64,000 bases of DNA from positions 1-64,000 of the forward strand of contig JBBRNH010000019.1 of assembly GCA_038230415.1 (NCBI GenBank). The letters are read 5' to 3'. The notes beneath the pieces were generated by a model that searched no databases, was not told the origin of the DNA, and saw only the letters and a list, made by a program, of their open reading frames with translations. A program made the position numbers and the translations under genes. Position 1 is the stretch's first letter; each line of letters opens with the position of its first letter. Of the stretch, positions 32,334-40,059 are shown piece by piece. The stretch is from JBBRNH01 sp038230415 (GTDB taxonomy: Bacteria > Bacteroidota > Bacteroidia > Cytophagales > Spirosomataceae).

Positions 32334-32813
32334 TCAACCCTCAAAGATATCGGATAGCTCTAACTGAATCCCCGTAACGGGGTCAAGAACAGTGCCAGTA
32401 GAGAAATTAACCTGTTTGCGGTCGGGTAACAGAATCGAAACGGTTTGAACACTGGGAACAACTAACCAAACGGTTTTAACGCCCGCCGGGAAGTGTTTTT
32501 TGTAAATACCTTCGGTCAGGCTGTTCAGGCTTTGCTCCGGCGAGAGAATTTCGATGGTCGTCAGCGGCACATCCTGCACCACAATCTCGTCGGCCAGCCA
32601 GTTGGCTTTCCGCTTGGGCATAATACAAAGGTCAGGGCGGGTTTTGCCTGATGCAAAGCTGAAATCAAGTTCGGTCAGGATACTGTATTCATGGCGGTAA
32701 GCGACCATGAGTAAAAAGCCCAAACGGGTTTGTAAATCGGAATGATTGTAGCTCGACATTTTTTCGTCTTCTAATTCGTCGGTAATGATAGGGAGTTCAA
32801 GGAGGTCTTCCAT
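32334..32813 (-). CDS. Uma2 family protein (putative endonuclease)
   Basis: 159 residues from ATG 32813 (MEDLLELPIITDELEDEKMS). Core motifs TRPDLCIMPKRKANW (~60) and LTTIEILSPEQSLNSL (~82), then VWLVVPSVQTVSIL. It faces the DUF4097 gene instead of a permease. Its 3' end abuts the orphan permease tail. Confidence 0.85.
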   Translation of the reverse strand: MEDLLELPIITDELEDEKMSSYNHSDLQTRLGFLLMVAYRHEYSILTELDFSFASGKTRPDLCIMPKRKANWLADEIVVQDVPLTTIEILSPEQSLNSLTEGIYKKHFPAGVKTVWLVVPSVQTVSILLPDRKQVNFSTGTVLDPVTGIQLELSDIFEG

Positions 32814-32829
32814 AGCTGATACGTTTTCT

Positions 32830-32837
32830 CAAAGATA
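32830..32837 (-). promoter_or_regulatory. TAnnTTTG (-7) box of Uma2 gene
   Basis: TATCTTTG on the minus strand, 16 bp before the Uma2 ATG. The following leader (GAGAAAACG) is a variant of the block seen at the other copies. Confidence 0.55.
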
Positions 32838-32912
32838 GCAAAAAAACAGCTTTTTCTTTCCGGTGCAACGCCCGGCCCCGTTCGGGCATCTTTACCAAAA
32901 AACACAATCATT

Positions 32913-33959
32913 ATGCAAAATTTCGGTCAAACCCTTGCCGTTGCGCTGCTGCTGACCGGCCCCGCAATCGCCCAAAACACCAGTCAAACGCCCTACCAAA
33001 CCAAAACCTTTGCCACCAACGGCCTGACCACCGTGCGCGTCGAAACGTCTGGCGGCAGCATTCTCGTTGAGGGAGACCACGCGGGCGAAGCCAAAGTGGA
33101 AGTCTATGTGCAGCCCAACAACCAGAACGGTAGCCAGGCACTCACCCAGGCCGAACTCGATGAGCGGCTCAGTCAGTACAGCATCACGGTCGAAACGCAG
33201 GGCGGTGTCCTTGTGGCAACGGCCAAACGGAAAGACAACCGGAACATCATGAGCTGGAAAAACGGCCTGAGCATCGCCTTCCGGGTGTATGTGCCGCGCC
33301 AAATGGCGACCGACCTGCACACGTCCGGCGGTTCCATCAACCTGAGCCATTTGGCGGGTAGTCAGAAATTTGAGACGAGTGGCGGCAGCCTGAGCCTGAC
33401 CGATTTAGACGGTAACACCCAGGGCCACACGTCGGGTGGCTCCATAAACCTGAACAACTGCCGCCCGATGGTAGCCGTAGAAACGAGTGGCGGCAGTATC
33501 GAAGCGATGGCCTCGTCGGGTAAAATCCGGCTCGAAACATCGGGCGGGTCGGTGCGGATGCGTGACCTCAACGGCGACGTTCACGCGACTACCAGTGGCG
33601 GCAGCGTGGAGGGCAACGACATCAAGGGCGAGCTGTTCACCAGCACATCGGGCGGTTCGGTGCGGATAAAAGGCATGGCCGGAAGTCTGGAAGCCAGCAC
33701 GAGTTCGGGCAGCGTGGAGGCCGAGATGGTGGCGATTGGCAAGTATGTCCGGCTGTCGGCATCGTCGGGCAGCGTTCGCGTCAGGATGCCACTCGATAAG
33801 GGGCTTGACCTTGATTTGCGCGGCAACCGTGTGACGGTGCCGCAGCCGATGGCGGGCTTTTCGGGCAGTATCGAGAAAGACCGCGTTCGGGGGCAGCTCA
33901 ACGGGGGCGGTATTCCGGTGGTACTGTCGGCCAGCAGCGGCTCGGTGTCGGTGAATTGA
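32913..33959 (+). CDS. secreted DUF4097 beta-strand-repeat protein
   Basis: 348 residues with a signal peptide (LAVALLLTGPAIAQ). From residue ~40 it is a beta-helix-like array of about eleven units, most carrying TSGGSI/TSGGSV and the last three SSGSV, at 15-25-residue spacing. This is the DUF4097 adhesin-like pattern. It is exported, probably to the periplasm or cell surface; function unknown. A strong hairpin plus T-run follows (33991-34027). Confidence 0.85.
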   Translation: MQNFGQTLAVALLLTGPAIAQNTSQTPYQTKTFATNGLTTVRVETSGGSILVEGDHAGEAKVEVYVQPNNQNGSQALTQAELDERLSQYSITVETQGGVLVATAKRKDNRNIMSWKNGLSIAFRVYVPRQMATDLHTSGGSINLSHLAGSQKFETSGGSLSLTDLDGNTQGHTSGGSINLNNCRPMVAVETSGGSIEAMASSGKIRLETSGGSVRMRDLNGDVHATTSGGSVEGNDIKGELFTSTSGGSVRIKGMAGSLEASTSSGSVEAEMVAIGKYVRLSASSGSVRVRMPLDKGLDLDLRGNRVTVPQPMAGFSGSIEKDRVRGQLNGGGIPVVLSASSGSVSVN

Positions 33960-33975
33960 TAAAGCCGTTTAAAAC

Positions 33976-34013
33976 TGTCCGTTATCGAACAGCCGGGTGT
34001 CCATTATCGGACA
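33976..34013. promoter_or_regulatory. paired activator-binding dyads upstream of permease 5
   Basis: TGTCCGTTATCGAACA (33976-33991) and TGTCCATTATCGGACA (33998-34013), centres 22 bp apart, matching the pair at 14540. The second dyad is embedded in a terminator stem. Confidence 0.75.
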
Positions 34014-34027
34014 CCCGGCTGTTTTTT
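33991..34027 (+). terminator. Rho-independent terminator overlapping an activator dyad
   Basis: AGCCGGGTGTCC (33991-34002), loop ATTATC, GGACACCCGGCT (34009-34020), then GTTTTTT. A 12-bp perfect stem that ends the DUF4097 transcript while also containing the second TGTCC..GGACA dyad. Confidence 0.88.
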
Positions 34028-34065
34028 ATTTGCGTAAACCGCTGATTGTCAGTACCTGTTTTTCG

Positions 34066-34080
34066 TGGCACAGAAGTTGG
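34066..34080 (+). promoter_or_regulatory. putative -24/-12 (sigma-54) promoter for permease 5
   Basis: TGGCAC-AGAAG-TTGG, starting 60.5 bp after the second dyad centre and 51 bp before the permease ATG. Confidence 0.7.
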
Positions 34081-34116
34081 CGGGGTACGGTACAGACCGA
34101 TAAACCCCGAACAGCC

Positions 34117-36516
34117 ATGTTCCGCAACTACCTCAAAATCGCCTGGCGAAATCTCGCTAAAAACCGCACTTACGCCGGTATCAACGTCATTGGCCTGGCC
34201 CTCGGCTTAGGCGGTGCGCTGCTGATTTTCGCGCTCGTCCGGTATCATTTTGCCACCGACACCCACCACCATAATTACAACCAGATTTACCGGATTGTAT
34301 CAACTTTCAAAACGCCCGACGGCGACTTCCACACGCCTGGTGTGCCGATGCCGTTGAGCAAAGCTGTTCGCACTGACCACCCCGACATAGCCCAACTTGC
34401 CATGATTGAGGTCTGGGAACAGCCAATGGTATCGGTGCCGATGAGGAACGGGCCAGACAAGAAATTCAAAGAAGCAGACATGGTTGGTGCGTTTGTGGAA
34501 ACGTCGTATTTCCGCATCTTCGATTATGACTGGCTGGCCGGTAGTTCTGCCGACCTGAAACAGCCCAACACGGTGGTTGTCAGTCAGAAAGCCGCGCAGA
34601 AATATTTTGGTACAACGGTCAATGTGCTGGGTAAACTCCTCAAACTCAACGGACGTACAAACGCCCGCGTTGTTGGGGTTTTCCGGGATTATTTGGACAA
34701 CACCGATTTTGAGTACGACATCATGCCCTCTTACGCCACCATCCCCGACTTTAGCGGGCGGCCACTCGACGACAATTTTGGCAATACCAATAGTTCGTCG
34801 CAGTGTTTTGTGTTGCTCAACAACCAATTCACGGCTGCCGATTGGGAACGGGGAATGCCGGGGTTTGTCAAAAAATATAACCCCACCGGCCTCAACAAAA
34901 TCCGGTATCCGATGCAGCCTTTGGCCGGTATTCACTTCGCCACTGATTACGGCGGGGTGAGCAAATCACTGATTCTGTCGCTATTTATTATCGGTATTTT
35001 TCTGATCGTCACGGCCAGTATCAACTTCGTGAACCTTGCCACGGCGCAGGCCATGACGCGGGCGCGGGAGGTGGGTGTCAGAAAGGTGATGGGCAGCACG
35101 CAGGGGCAGCTTTTCGGGCAGTTTATGGGCGAAACCGCTCTGATTACCCTCACGGCTACAGCCCTCGCCTTGCTCTTGTTTCAGATGGGGTTGGGCTTGG
35201 TGGAGCAGTATATGAGTGGCGCGTTCAAATTCACATTCTATTTTGACCCGTCGGTCATCGGCTGGATCGTGTTGCTGGTGCTGGGTGTGATTTTGCTGTC
35301 GGGCGTGTACCCGGCGTTAGTGCTGGCGGGGTTCAAGCCCGTGATGGCGTTGGCAGGCAAAATTACGACGCGGCAGGTGGGCGGCTTTTCGGTGCGCCGG
35401 GGGTTGGTGGTGGCGCAGTTTGCCATTTCGCAGATGCTCATTATCGGCATGGTGGTGGTGGCGGGCCAACTCCGGTTTGTGCAGGAAAAAGACCTCGGCT
35501 TTCGCAAAAATGCCATCCTAACCATCGAACTGCCGATGGTAGCCGCGCAGGACGTGGTGAAAATGAATACGTTTCGTAATCTGGCAACGGCCATTCCCGA
35601 CGTAAAAAAGTTGAGTTATTCCATGAGTGGCGCACCCCAATCGGGCTGGGTGAGCCAAAGTAACGTTCGGTTTGATACCCGACCCGACGACGAAAAGTTT
35701 TCTCCCCACTACAAGGGCATTGACGTAAATTATCTGGACTTGTACGGCCTTAAACTCGTGGCTGGGCGCAATCTATATCCGTCTGACTCGGCCCGCGAAA
35801 CGCTCATCAACGAAACGATGGTGCGGAAACTTGGTTTCAGCAATCCGGCCCAGGTACTCGGTAAAATATTAAACAACAATGGACGAAAATTAGCCATCGT
35901 GGGCGTGGTGAAAGACTTTCATCAGGTCACGCTCGACGACCCGATTGCGCCCTTGTTTATGACTACGCCGACTTCTAACTATCATTTTGTCAACCTGCAA
36001 CTGCACAGCGGCAATCTTCAGCGTGTGGTGAGCGCGTTGGAAAAACAATTCACCACGGTCTATCCTGACACCTATTTCAGCAGCCAATTTGTTGATGTCC
36101 GAATTAACCAAGGCTATCAGCAGCAGAAAACGATGGGCAAGCTCGTCAATTTCTTTGCTGCTATCGCCGTGTTGATCGGGTGTTTGGGTTTGTATGGTTT
36201 GGTGCTGTTTATGGCCGCGCAAAAGACCAAAGAGATTGGCGTTCGGAAGGTGCTGGGGGCCAGTGTGGGCAGCATTTTGTGGTTGTTTGGGCGTGAGTTT
36301 GCCGGGCTCATTGCGGTGGCGTTTGTGTTGGCGGCTCCGTTGGCGTGGTGGGTGATGAACGGCTGGTTGCAGGGTTTTGCCTATCGCATCACGCTTAGCC
36401 CCGGCATTTTCCTGTTGGCGATTGGCGTAACGCTGCTCGTGGCCGCGCTCACCGTGAGTTTCCAGAGTGTCAAAGCCGCGCTGATGAATCCGGTGAAGAG
36501 CCTGCGAAGCGAGTGA
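34117..36516 (+). CDS. MacB/FtsX-type ABC transporter permease (5)
   Basis: Read from ATG 34117 (MFRNYLKIAWRNLAKNRTY); the frame is open to 33997, but that stretch contains the promoter. 799 residues, from a more diverged branch (NVIGLALGLGGALLIFALVRY). FtsX loops AREVGVRKVMGSTQGQ and TKEIGVRKVLGASVGS. It has its own dyad pair and sigma-54-type promoter, so it should respond to the same regulator as the adaptor operon. Confidence 0.92.
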   Translation: MFRNYLKIAWRNLAKNRTYAGINVIGLALGLGGALLIFALVRYHFATDTHHHNYNQIYRIVSTFKTPDGDFHTPGVPMPLSKAVRTDHPDIAQLAMIEVWEQPMVSVPMRNGPDKKFKEADMVGAFVETSYFRIFDYDWLAGSSADLKQPNTVVVSQKAAQKYFGTTVNVLGKLLKLNGRTNARVVGVFRDYLDNTDFEYDIMPSYATIPDFSGRPLDDNFGNTNSSSQCFVLLNNQFTAADWERGMPGFVKKYNPTGLNKIRYPMQPLAGIHFATDYGGVSKSLILSLFIIGIFLIVTASINFVNLATAQAMTRAREVGVRKVMGSTQGQLFGQFMGETALITLTATALALLLFQMGLGLVEQYMSGAFKFTFYFDPSVIGWIVLLVLGVILLSGVYPALVLAGFKPVMALAGKITTRQVGGFSVRRGLVVAQFAISQMLIIGMVVVAGQLRFVQEKDLGFRKNAILTIELPMVAAQDVVKMNTFRNLATAIPDVKKLSYSMSGAPQSGWVSQSNVRFDTRPDDEKFSPHYKGIDVNYLDLYGLKLVAGRNLYPSDSARETLINETMVRKLGFSNPAQVLGKILNNNGRKLAIVGVVKDFHQVTLDDPIAPLFMTTPTSNYHFVNLQLHSGNLQRVVSALEKQFTTVYPDTYFSSQFVDVRINQGYQQQKTMGKLVNFFAAIAVLIGCLGLYGLVLFMAAQKTKEIGVRKVLGASVGSILWLFGREFAGLIAVAFVLAAPLAWWVMNGWLQGFAYRITLSPGIFLLAIGVTLLVAALTVSFQSVKAALMNPVKSLRSE

Positions 36517-36519
36517 CAG

Positions 36520-37020
36520 TTACTCGGCAAATACCTCACTCAACAGTAATTCAATGCCCGTAACAGGGTCAGTCAGGATCATGTCGGTATTAAAGAAGGT
36601 GTACTTGCCAATTTCAGAATAAACAGAAATGGCTTGAAGTGGAGGGTTGACGAGCCAACAGGATTTTACACCAGCCTGAAAATAACGATTGATTTTTCGG
36701 ACAATTTCATAATCGGATTGGGAAGACGATACGATTTCAATGGCCGTAAGTGGCATTTCGGTCATGCCGATGACATCATCTAAAAAATCTATTTTAAGTT
36801 TTGGATAAATCGCAACGTCGGGAACACAATTTGGCTTTTGGGGCATGATAATATCCAGTTCCGAAAAAAAGGAATGCGTTTTTCGGAACTGGATATTCAG
36901 CGCGGTAATCAAGTTCCCCTGAACAATAGAATGGTTTTTGCTTGGCATCGGCTTGTTTCGCTCAATTTCGTACTGAGTAAGTTCCACAACCTCAGCCCCA
37001 GTTTCGGTTAGCAATTCCAT
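36520..37020 (-). CDS. Uma2 family protein (putative endonuclease)
   Basis: Read from ATG 37020 (MELLTETGAEVVEL); an ATG at 37041 falls inside the -7 box. 166 residues with YEIERNKPMPSKNHSIVQGN, VPDVAIYPKLKIDF and LTAIEIVSSSQSDYE, then CWLVNPPLQAISVY. The broken copy at 45846 is related over its first ~35 residues. The stop is four bases from the permease 5 stop. Confidence 0.85.
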   Translation of the reverse strand: MELLTETGAEVVELTQYEIERNKPMPSKNHSIVQGNLITALNIQFRKTHSFFSELDIIMPQKPNCVPDVAIYPKLKIDFLDDVIGMTEMPLTAIEIVSSSQSDYEIVRKINRYFQAGVKSCWLVNPPLQAISVYSEIGKYTFFNTDMILTDPVTGIELLLSEVFAE

Positions 37021-37038
37021 AAGACGACGAGTTTTTTC

Positions 37039-37046
37039 CAAAGATA
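37039..37046 (-). promoter_or_regulatory. TAnnTTTG (-7) box of Uma2 gene
   Basis: TATCTTTG on the minus strand followed by GAAAAAACTCGTCG; it decides the Uma2 start at 37020 because it overlaps the alternative ATG at 37041. Confidence 0.65.
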
Positions 37047-37058
37047 ACGAATAACATG

Positions 37059-39527
37059 ATGTTCAGAAACTACCTTAAAATCGCCTGGCGCAACCTTGCC
37101 AGAAACAAGACCTTTTCAGCCATCAATATCATCGGGCTGGCCGTGGGCATTGCCAGTTGCCTGCTGATCCTGCTTTTTGTGAAAGACGAGCAGCGTTACG
37201 ACCGATTTCTGCCCAACGCCGACCGAATTTATCAGGTTAACATCGCCGGGAACTTTGGCGGCAACGAATTCAACACCAACGGTACACCACCGCCGGTTGG
37301 AAAAACGATGGCGGGCGAATTTCCTGAAATTGACGCGTACACCCGCGCCTTTAAACCCGACGATGCCGTTGTCCAACGGAAGCAGGGCAACAAAGCCCTC
37401 CACTACTTCACCGAGTCGGCTATGTTGGCCGTGGACTCGAACTTCCTGCGTGTATTTCGCTTTGCCCTCTTGGCGGGGGATGCCGCTACGTGTTTGCGGG
37501 AGCCTAATTCGGTTGTCATAACCGAGCCTACGGCCCGCAGGTATTTCGGCACGACAAACGCACTGGGGCAGTTTCTGCACATCAACGATAAGCCCGTTAA
37601 GATCACCGGCGTTCTCGGTCAGTTGCCGACCCAGTCAACGCTGCAATTCGATTTCCTGCGGCCAATACGCGATTACGAAGTGGTCACCTTCTTTGACTGG
37701 AGTTGGGTATGGCTCAACGTGAATACGTATCTGTTGCTCAACGAGTCGGTAGCCCGCCAGCCGGAGCGGGTTCGGGTGCTGGAGACTAAATTTCCGGCGA
37801 TGATGCGCCGACACGCAGTGGCCGCTTTTGAGCGCATTGGTCAGCCCTTCGATAAGTTTATTCAGAAAGGTGGCCGGTGGGATTTCTCGCTGCAAGCCAT
37901 GCCGGATGTGCATCTGAAATCTGCCGGGATAGGCACGGGTTATAAAAATCTGGGGGATACCAATCAGGTCAATACGTTCGTGGTATTGGCCCTCTTCATC
38001 ATCGTGCTGGCCTGCGTAAACTTCATGAATTTAGCGACCGCCCGCTCCGTCAAACGCGCTAAGGAAGTGGGGGTTCGCAAGGTACTTGGCTCGACAAAAA
38101 GCGGGTTGATTCGCCAGTTTCTAACCGAGTCTATGCTGTACAGTTTCGCGGCAACGGGTTTAGGGTTGGGCCTGGCAACGGTGGCCTTACCCCTGCTGAA
38201 CCACGTGGCCGGAAAAGCCTTTTCGACGGATGCACTTTGGTCAGCCAATAGTCTGGGCGTGGCCGGTTTGCTGGCTGTCTTAGTCGGTTTGATGGCGGGC
38301 AGCTACCCCGCTTTTTACCTGACCGCGTTTAACGCGGTTCAGACACTTAAAAACGGCCTGCAAAAATCCACCTGGACGCACCGGCTGATTCGGAACGGGC
38401 TGGTCGTGTTTCAATTTTCAGTGTCAACGGCACTGCTGATTGGCACGATGGTCGTGTTTGGGCAGTTGCGTTTTGCCCAAACTAAAGACTTAGGCATCGA
38501 TAAAGAAAACGTATTGATATTGCCCAACGTCAGTCGCTTAGGCCAAAACGGGGAAGCGTTCCGCCAGGAAGTACTGCGCCTGCCCGAAGTAATCAACGCC
38601 AGCCGGTCAACCAGCGTGCCGCTCAAGGGCGGCTTCGGCGACTTCTACATTCCAGAACAAACCCGTACCGATAAACGGGTAGCCAAAGACCTGATGCTAT
38701 TCTCCTACATGACCGATTATGAACTGGTGCCGACGCTGAACATCAAACTGATACAGGGGCGAAATTTCTCGAAGGCGTTCGCCGATTCTGCATCCGTTAT
38801 CCTGAACGAAACGGCGGTGAAGCAGATCGGCTGGAAGAACCCAATTGGTCGAACAATGACCTATCCGGGAGGCAACAACCAGCAGTTTACGGTGATCGGG
38901 GTGATGAAGAATTTTGACGCGAGTTCGGTACGTTATCCGGTCGATCCGTTTGCTTTGTTTCATGTTTCATCGAAAACCTACCAAGAGTCGAAGGCGAATT
39001 TGCTGGTTCGGGTGCGGGCGGGTGACCTCGACAAAGCGGTTGTTGGGGTAGCGGTTCTGTGGAAGCGTTTTGCCCCGGATACGCCGTTCGATTACACGTT
39101 TTTAGACCGTGAGTTCGCGCAGGCGTACCGTACCGAGCAGCAAACAGGTCAGATAGTTGGTGTATTCACGGCCTTAGCCATCTTCATCGCCTGCTTAGGT
39201 CTATTCGGCTTAGCCACGTTCACCGCCGAAGCCCGCACCAAAGAAATCGGGGTTCGCAAAGTGCTGGGAGCCAGTGTATCGAGCATCGTGGCGTTGCTTT
39301 CCAAAGACTTTCTGAAACTCGTGCTGATCGCCATTGTCATCGCGTCACCAATTGCGTGGTGGGCCATGAACCGCTGGTTGCAGGATTTCGCCTACCGCAT
39401 CAACATCGAGTGGTGGGTGTTTGCGCTGGCGGGTTTGCTGTCGGTAGGCATTGCCTTATTGACGGTGAGTTTCCAGAGTATTAAAGCCGCCCTGATGAAC
39501 CCGGTGAAGAGTTTACGGCGCGAATAG
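37059..39527 (+). CDS. MacB/FtsX-type ABC transporter permease (6)
   Basis: 822 residues from the second of two adjacent ATGs (MFRNYLKIAWRNLARNKTF); the first at 37056 is equally possible. Loops AKEVGVRKVLGSTKSG and TKEIGVRKVLGASVSS. The C-terminal ~100 residues nearly equal those of permease 4, which points to gene conversion. Tail MNPVKSLRRE, with Arg for the usual Ser. The next gene (Uma2, opposite strand) begins at the adjacent base. Confidence 0.92.
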   Translation: MFRNYLKIAWRNLARNKTFSAINIIGLAVGIASCLLILLFVKDEQRYDRFLPNADRIYQVNIAGNFGGNEFNTNGTPPPVGKTMAGEFPEIDAYTRAFKPDDAVVQRKQGNKALHYFTESAMLAVDSNFLRVFRFALLAGDAATCLREPNSVVITEPTARRYFGTTNALGQFLHINDKPVKITGVLGQLPTQSTLQFDFLRPIRDYEVVTFFDWSWVWLNVNTYLLLNESVARQPERVRVLETKFPAMMRRHAVAAFERIGQPFDKFIQKGGRWDFSLQAMPDVHLKSAGIGTGYKNLGDTNQVNTFVVLALFIIVLACVNFMNLATARSVKRAKEVGVRKVLGSTKSGLIRQFLTESMLYSFAATGLGLGLATVALPLLNHVAGKAFSTDALWSANSLGVAGLLAVLVGLMAGSYPAFYLTAFNAVQTLKNGLQKSTWTHRLIRNGLVVFQFSVSTALLIGTMVVFGQLRFAQTKDLGIDKENVLILPNVSRLGQNGEAFRQEVLRLPEVINASRSTSVPLKGGFGDFYIPEQTRTDKRVAKDLMLFSYMTDYELVPTLNIKLIQGRNFSKAFADSASVILNETAVKQIGWKNPIGRTMTYPGGNNQQFTVIGVMKNFDASSVRYPVDPFALFHVSSKTYQESKANLLVRVRAGDLDKAVVGVAVLWKRFAPDTPFDYTFLDREFAQAYRTEQQTGQIVGVFTALAIFIACLGLFGLATFTAEARTKEIGVRKVLGASVSSIVALLSKDFLKLVLIAIVIASPIAWWAMNRWLQDFAYRINIEWWVFALAGLLSVGIALLTVSFQSIKAALMNPVKSLRRE

Positions 39528-40004
39528 TCAACGGAAAACCTGTGTCAGGTCTAACTGAACGTTGGTGATTGGGTCATGGAAGATCACATCGTTGAAATAG
39601 CTAACCGGCGCGTTCGGAACGAACAACTGGATTGTTTTAACCGATGGCATAACAATCCAGGCCGACTGAACACCAGACGGAAAGTAAATGGCTCTGATTT
39701 TTCGCACCAGCACCTCGTAGGCTTGCCGGGGCGACAGAATTTCGATAGCGGTGATGGGTGGAGTTGTCATTTTAAGAATATCATCGTCCTCCCAGTTGAA
39801 CTGCATTTTAGGGTAAATACAAATATCGGGAATGGCCGGGCCAGCCGAAAGGTCAAGGTCTAATTCAGTCAGTACATCGAAATCTGACTCGTACTTCTCC
39901 ATAATCTGATGGCTGATACGGACTTCAAGAATAGAATGGTTGCGGCTGGGCATGGGCTTGCCACGTAAAATTTCGAGTTCAGTTAATTCAACGGTTTCTT
40001 CCAT
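39528..40004 (-). CDS. Uma2 family protein (putative endonuclease)
   Basis: 158 residues from ATG 40004 (MEETVELTELEILRGKPMPS). Motifs IPDICIYPKMQFNW (~60) and PITAIEILSPRQAYEV (~84), then AWIVMPSVKTIQLFV. Its stop directly abuts the stop of permease 6, and its start faces permease 7, 56 bp away. Confidence 0.85.
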   Translation of the reverse strand: MEETVELTELEILRGKPMPSRNHSILEVRISHQIMEKYESDFDVLTELDLDLSAGPAIPDICIYPKMQFNWEDDDILKMTTPPITAIEILSPRQAYEVLVRKIRAIYFPSGVQSAWIVMPSVKTIQLFVPNAPVSYFNDVIFHDPITNVQLDLTQVFR

Positions 40005-40035
40005 AGCGCAACGAGTTTTTTGCCGTGACGGAATT

Positions 40036-40043
40036 CAAAGATA
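40036..40043 (-). promoter_or_regulatory. TAnnTTTG (-7) box of Uma2 gene
   Basis: TATCTTTG on the minus strand, 32 bp before the Uma2 ATG. The leader is longer than at the other copies, with AAAAAACTCGT displaced by a short insertion. Confidence 0.6.
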
Positions 40044-40059
40044 CCCAAAATAGAGAACC

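Noticed and set aside
33997..34116. N-terminal extension of permease 5 from ATG 33997
   Set aside because: It covers the terminator stem, activator dyad and -24/-12 promoter, and all paralogues begin with M-F-R-N-Y at the position of ATG 34117.
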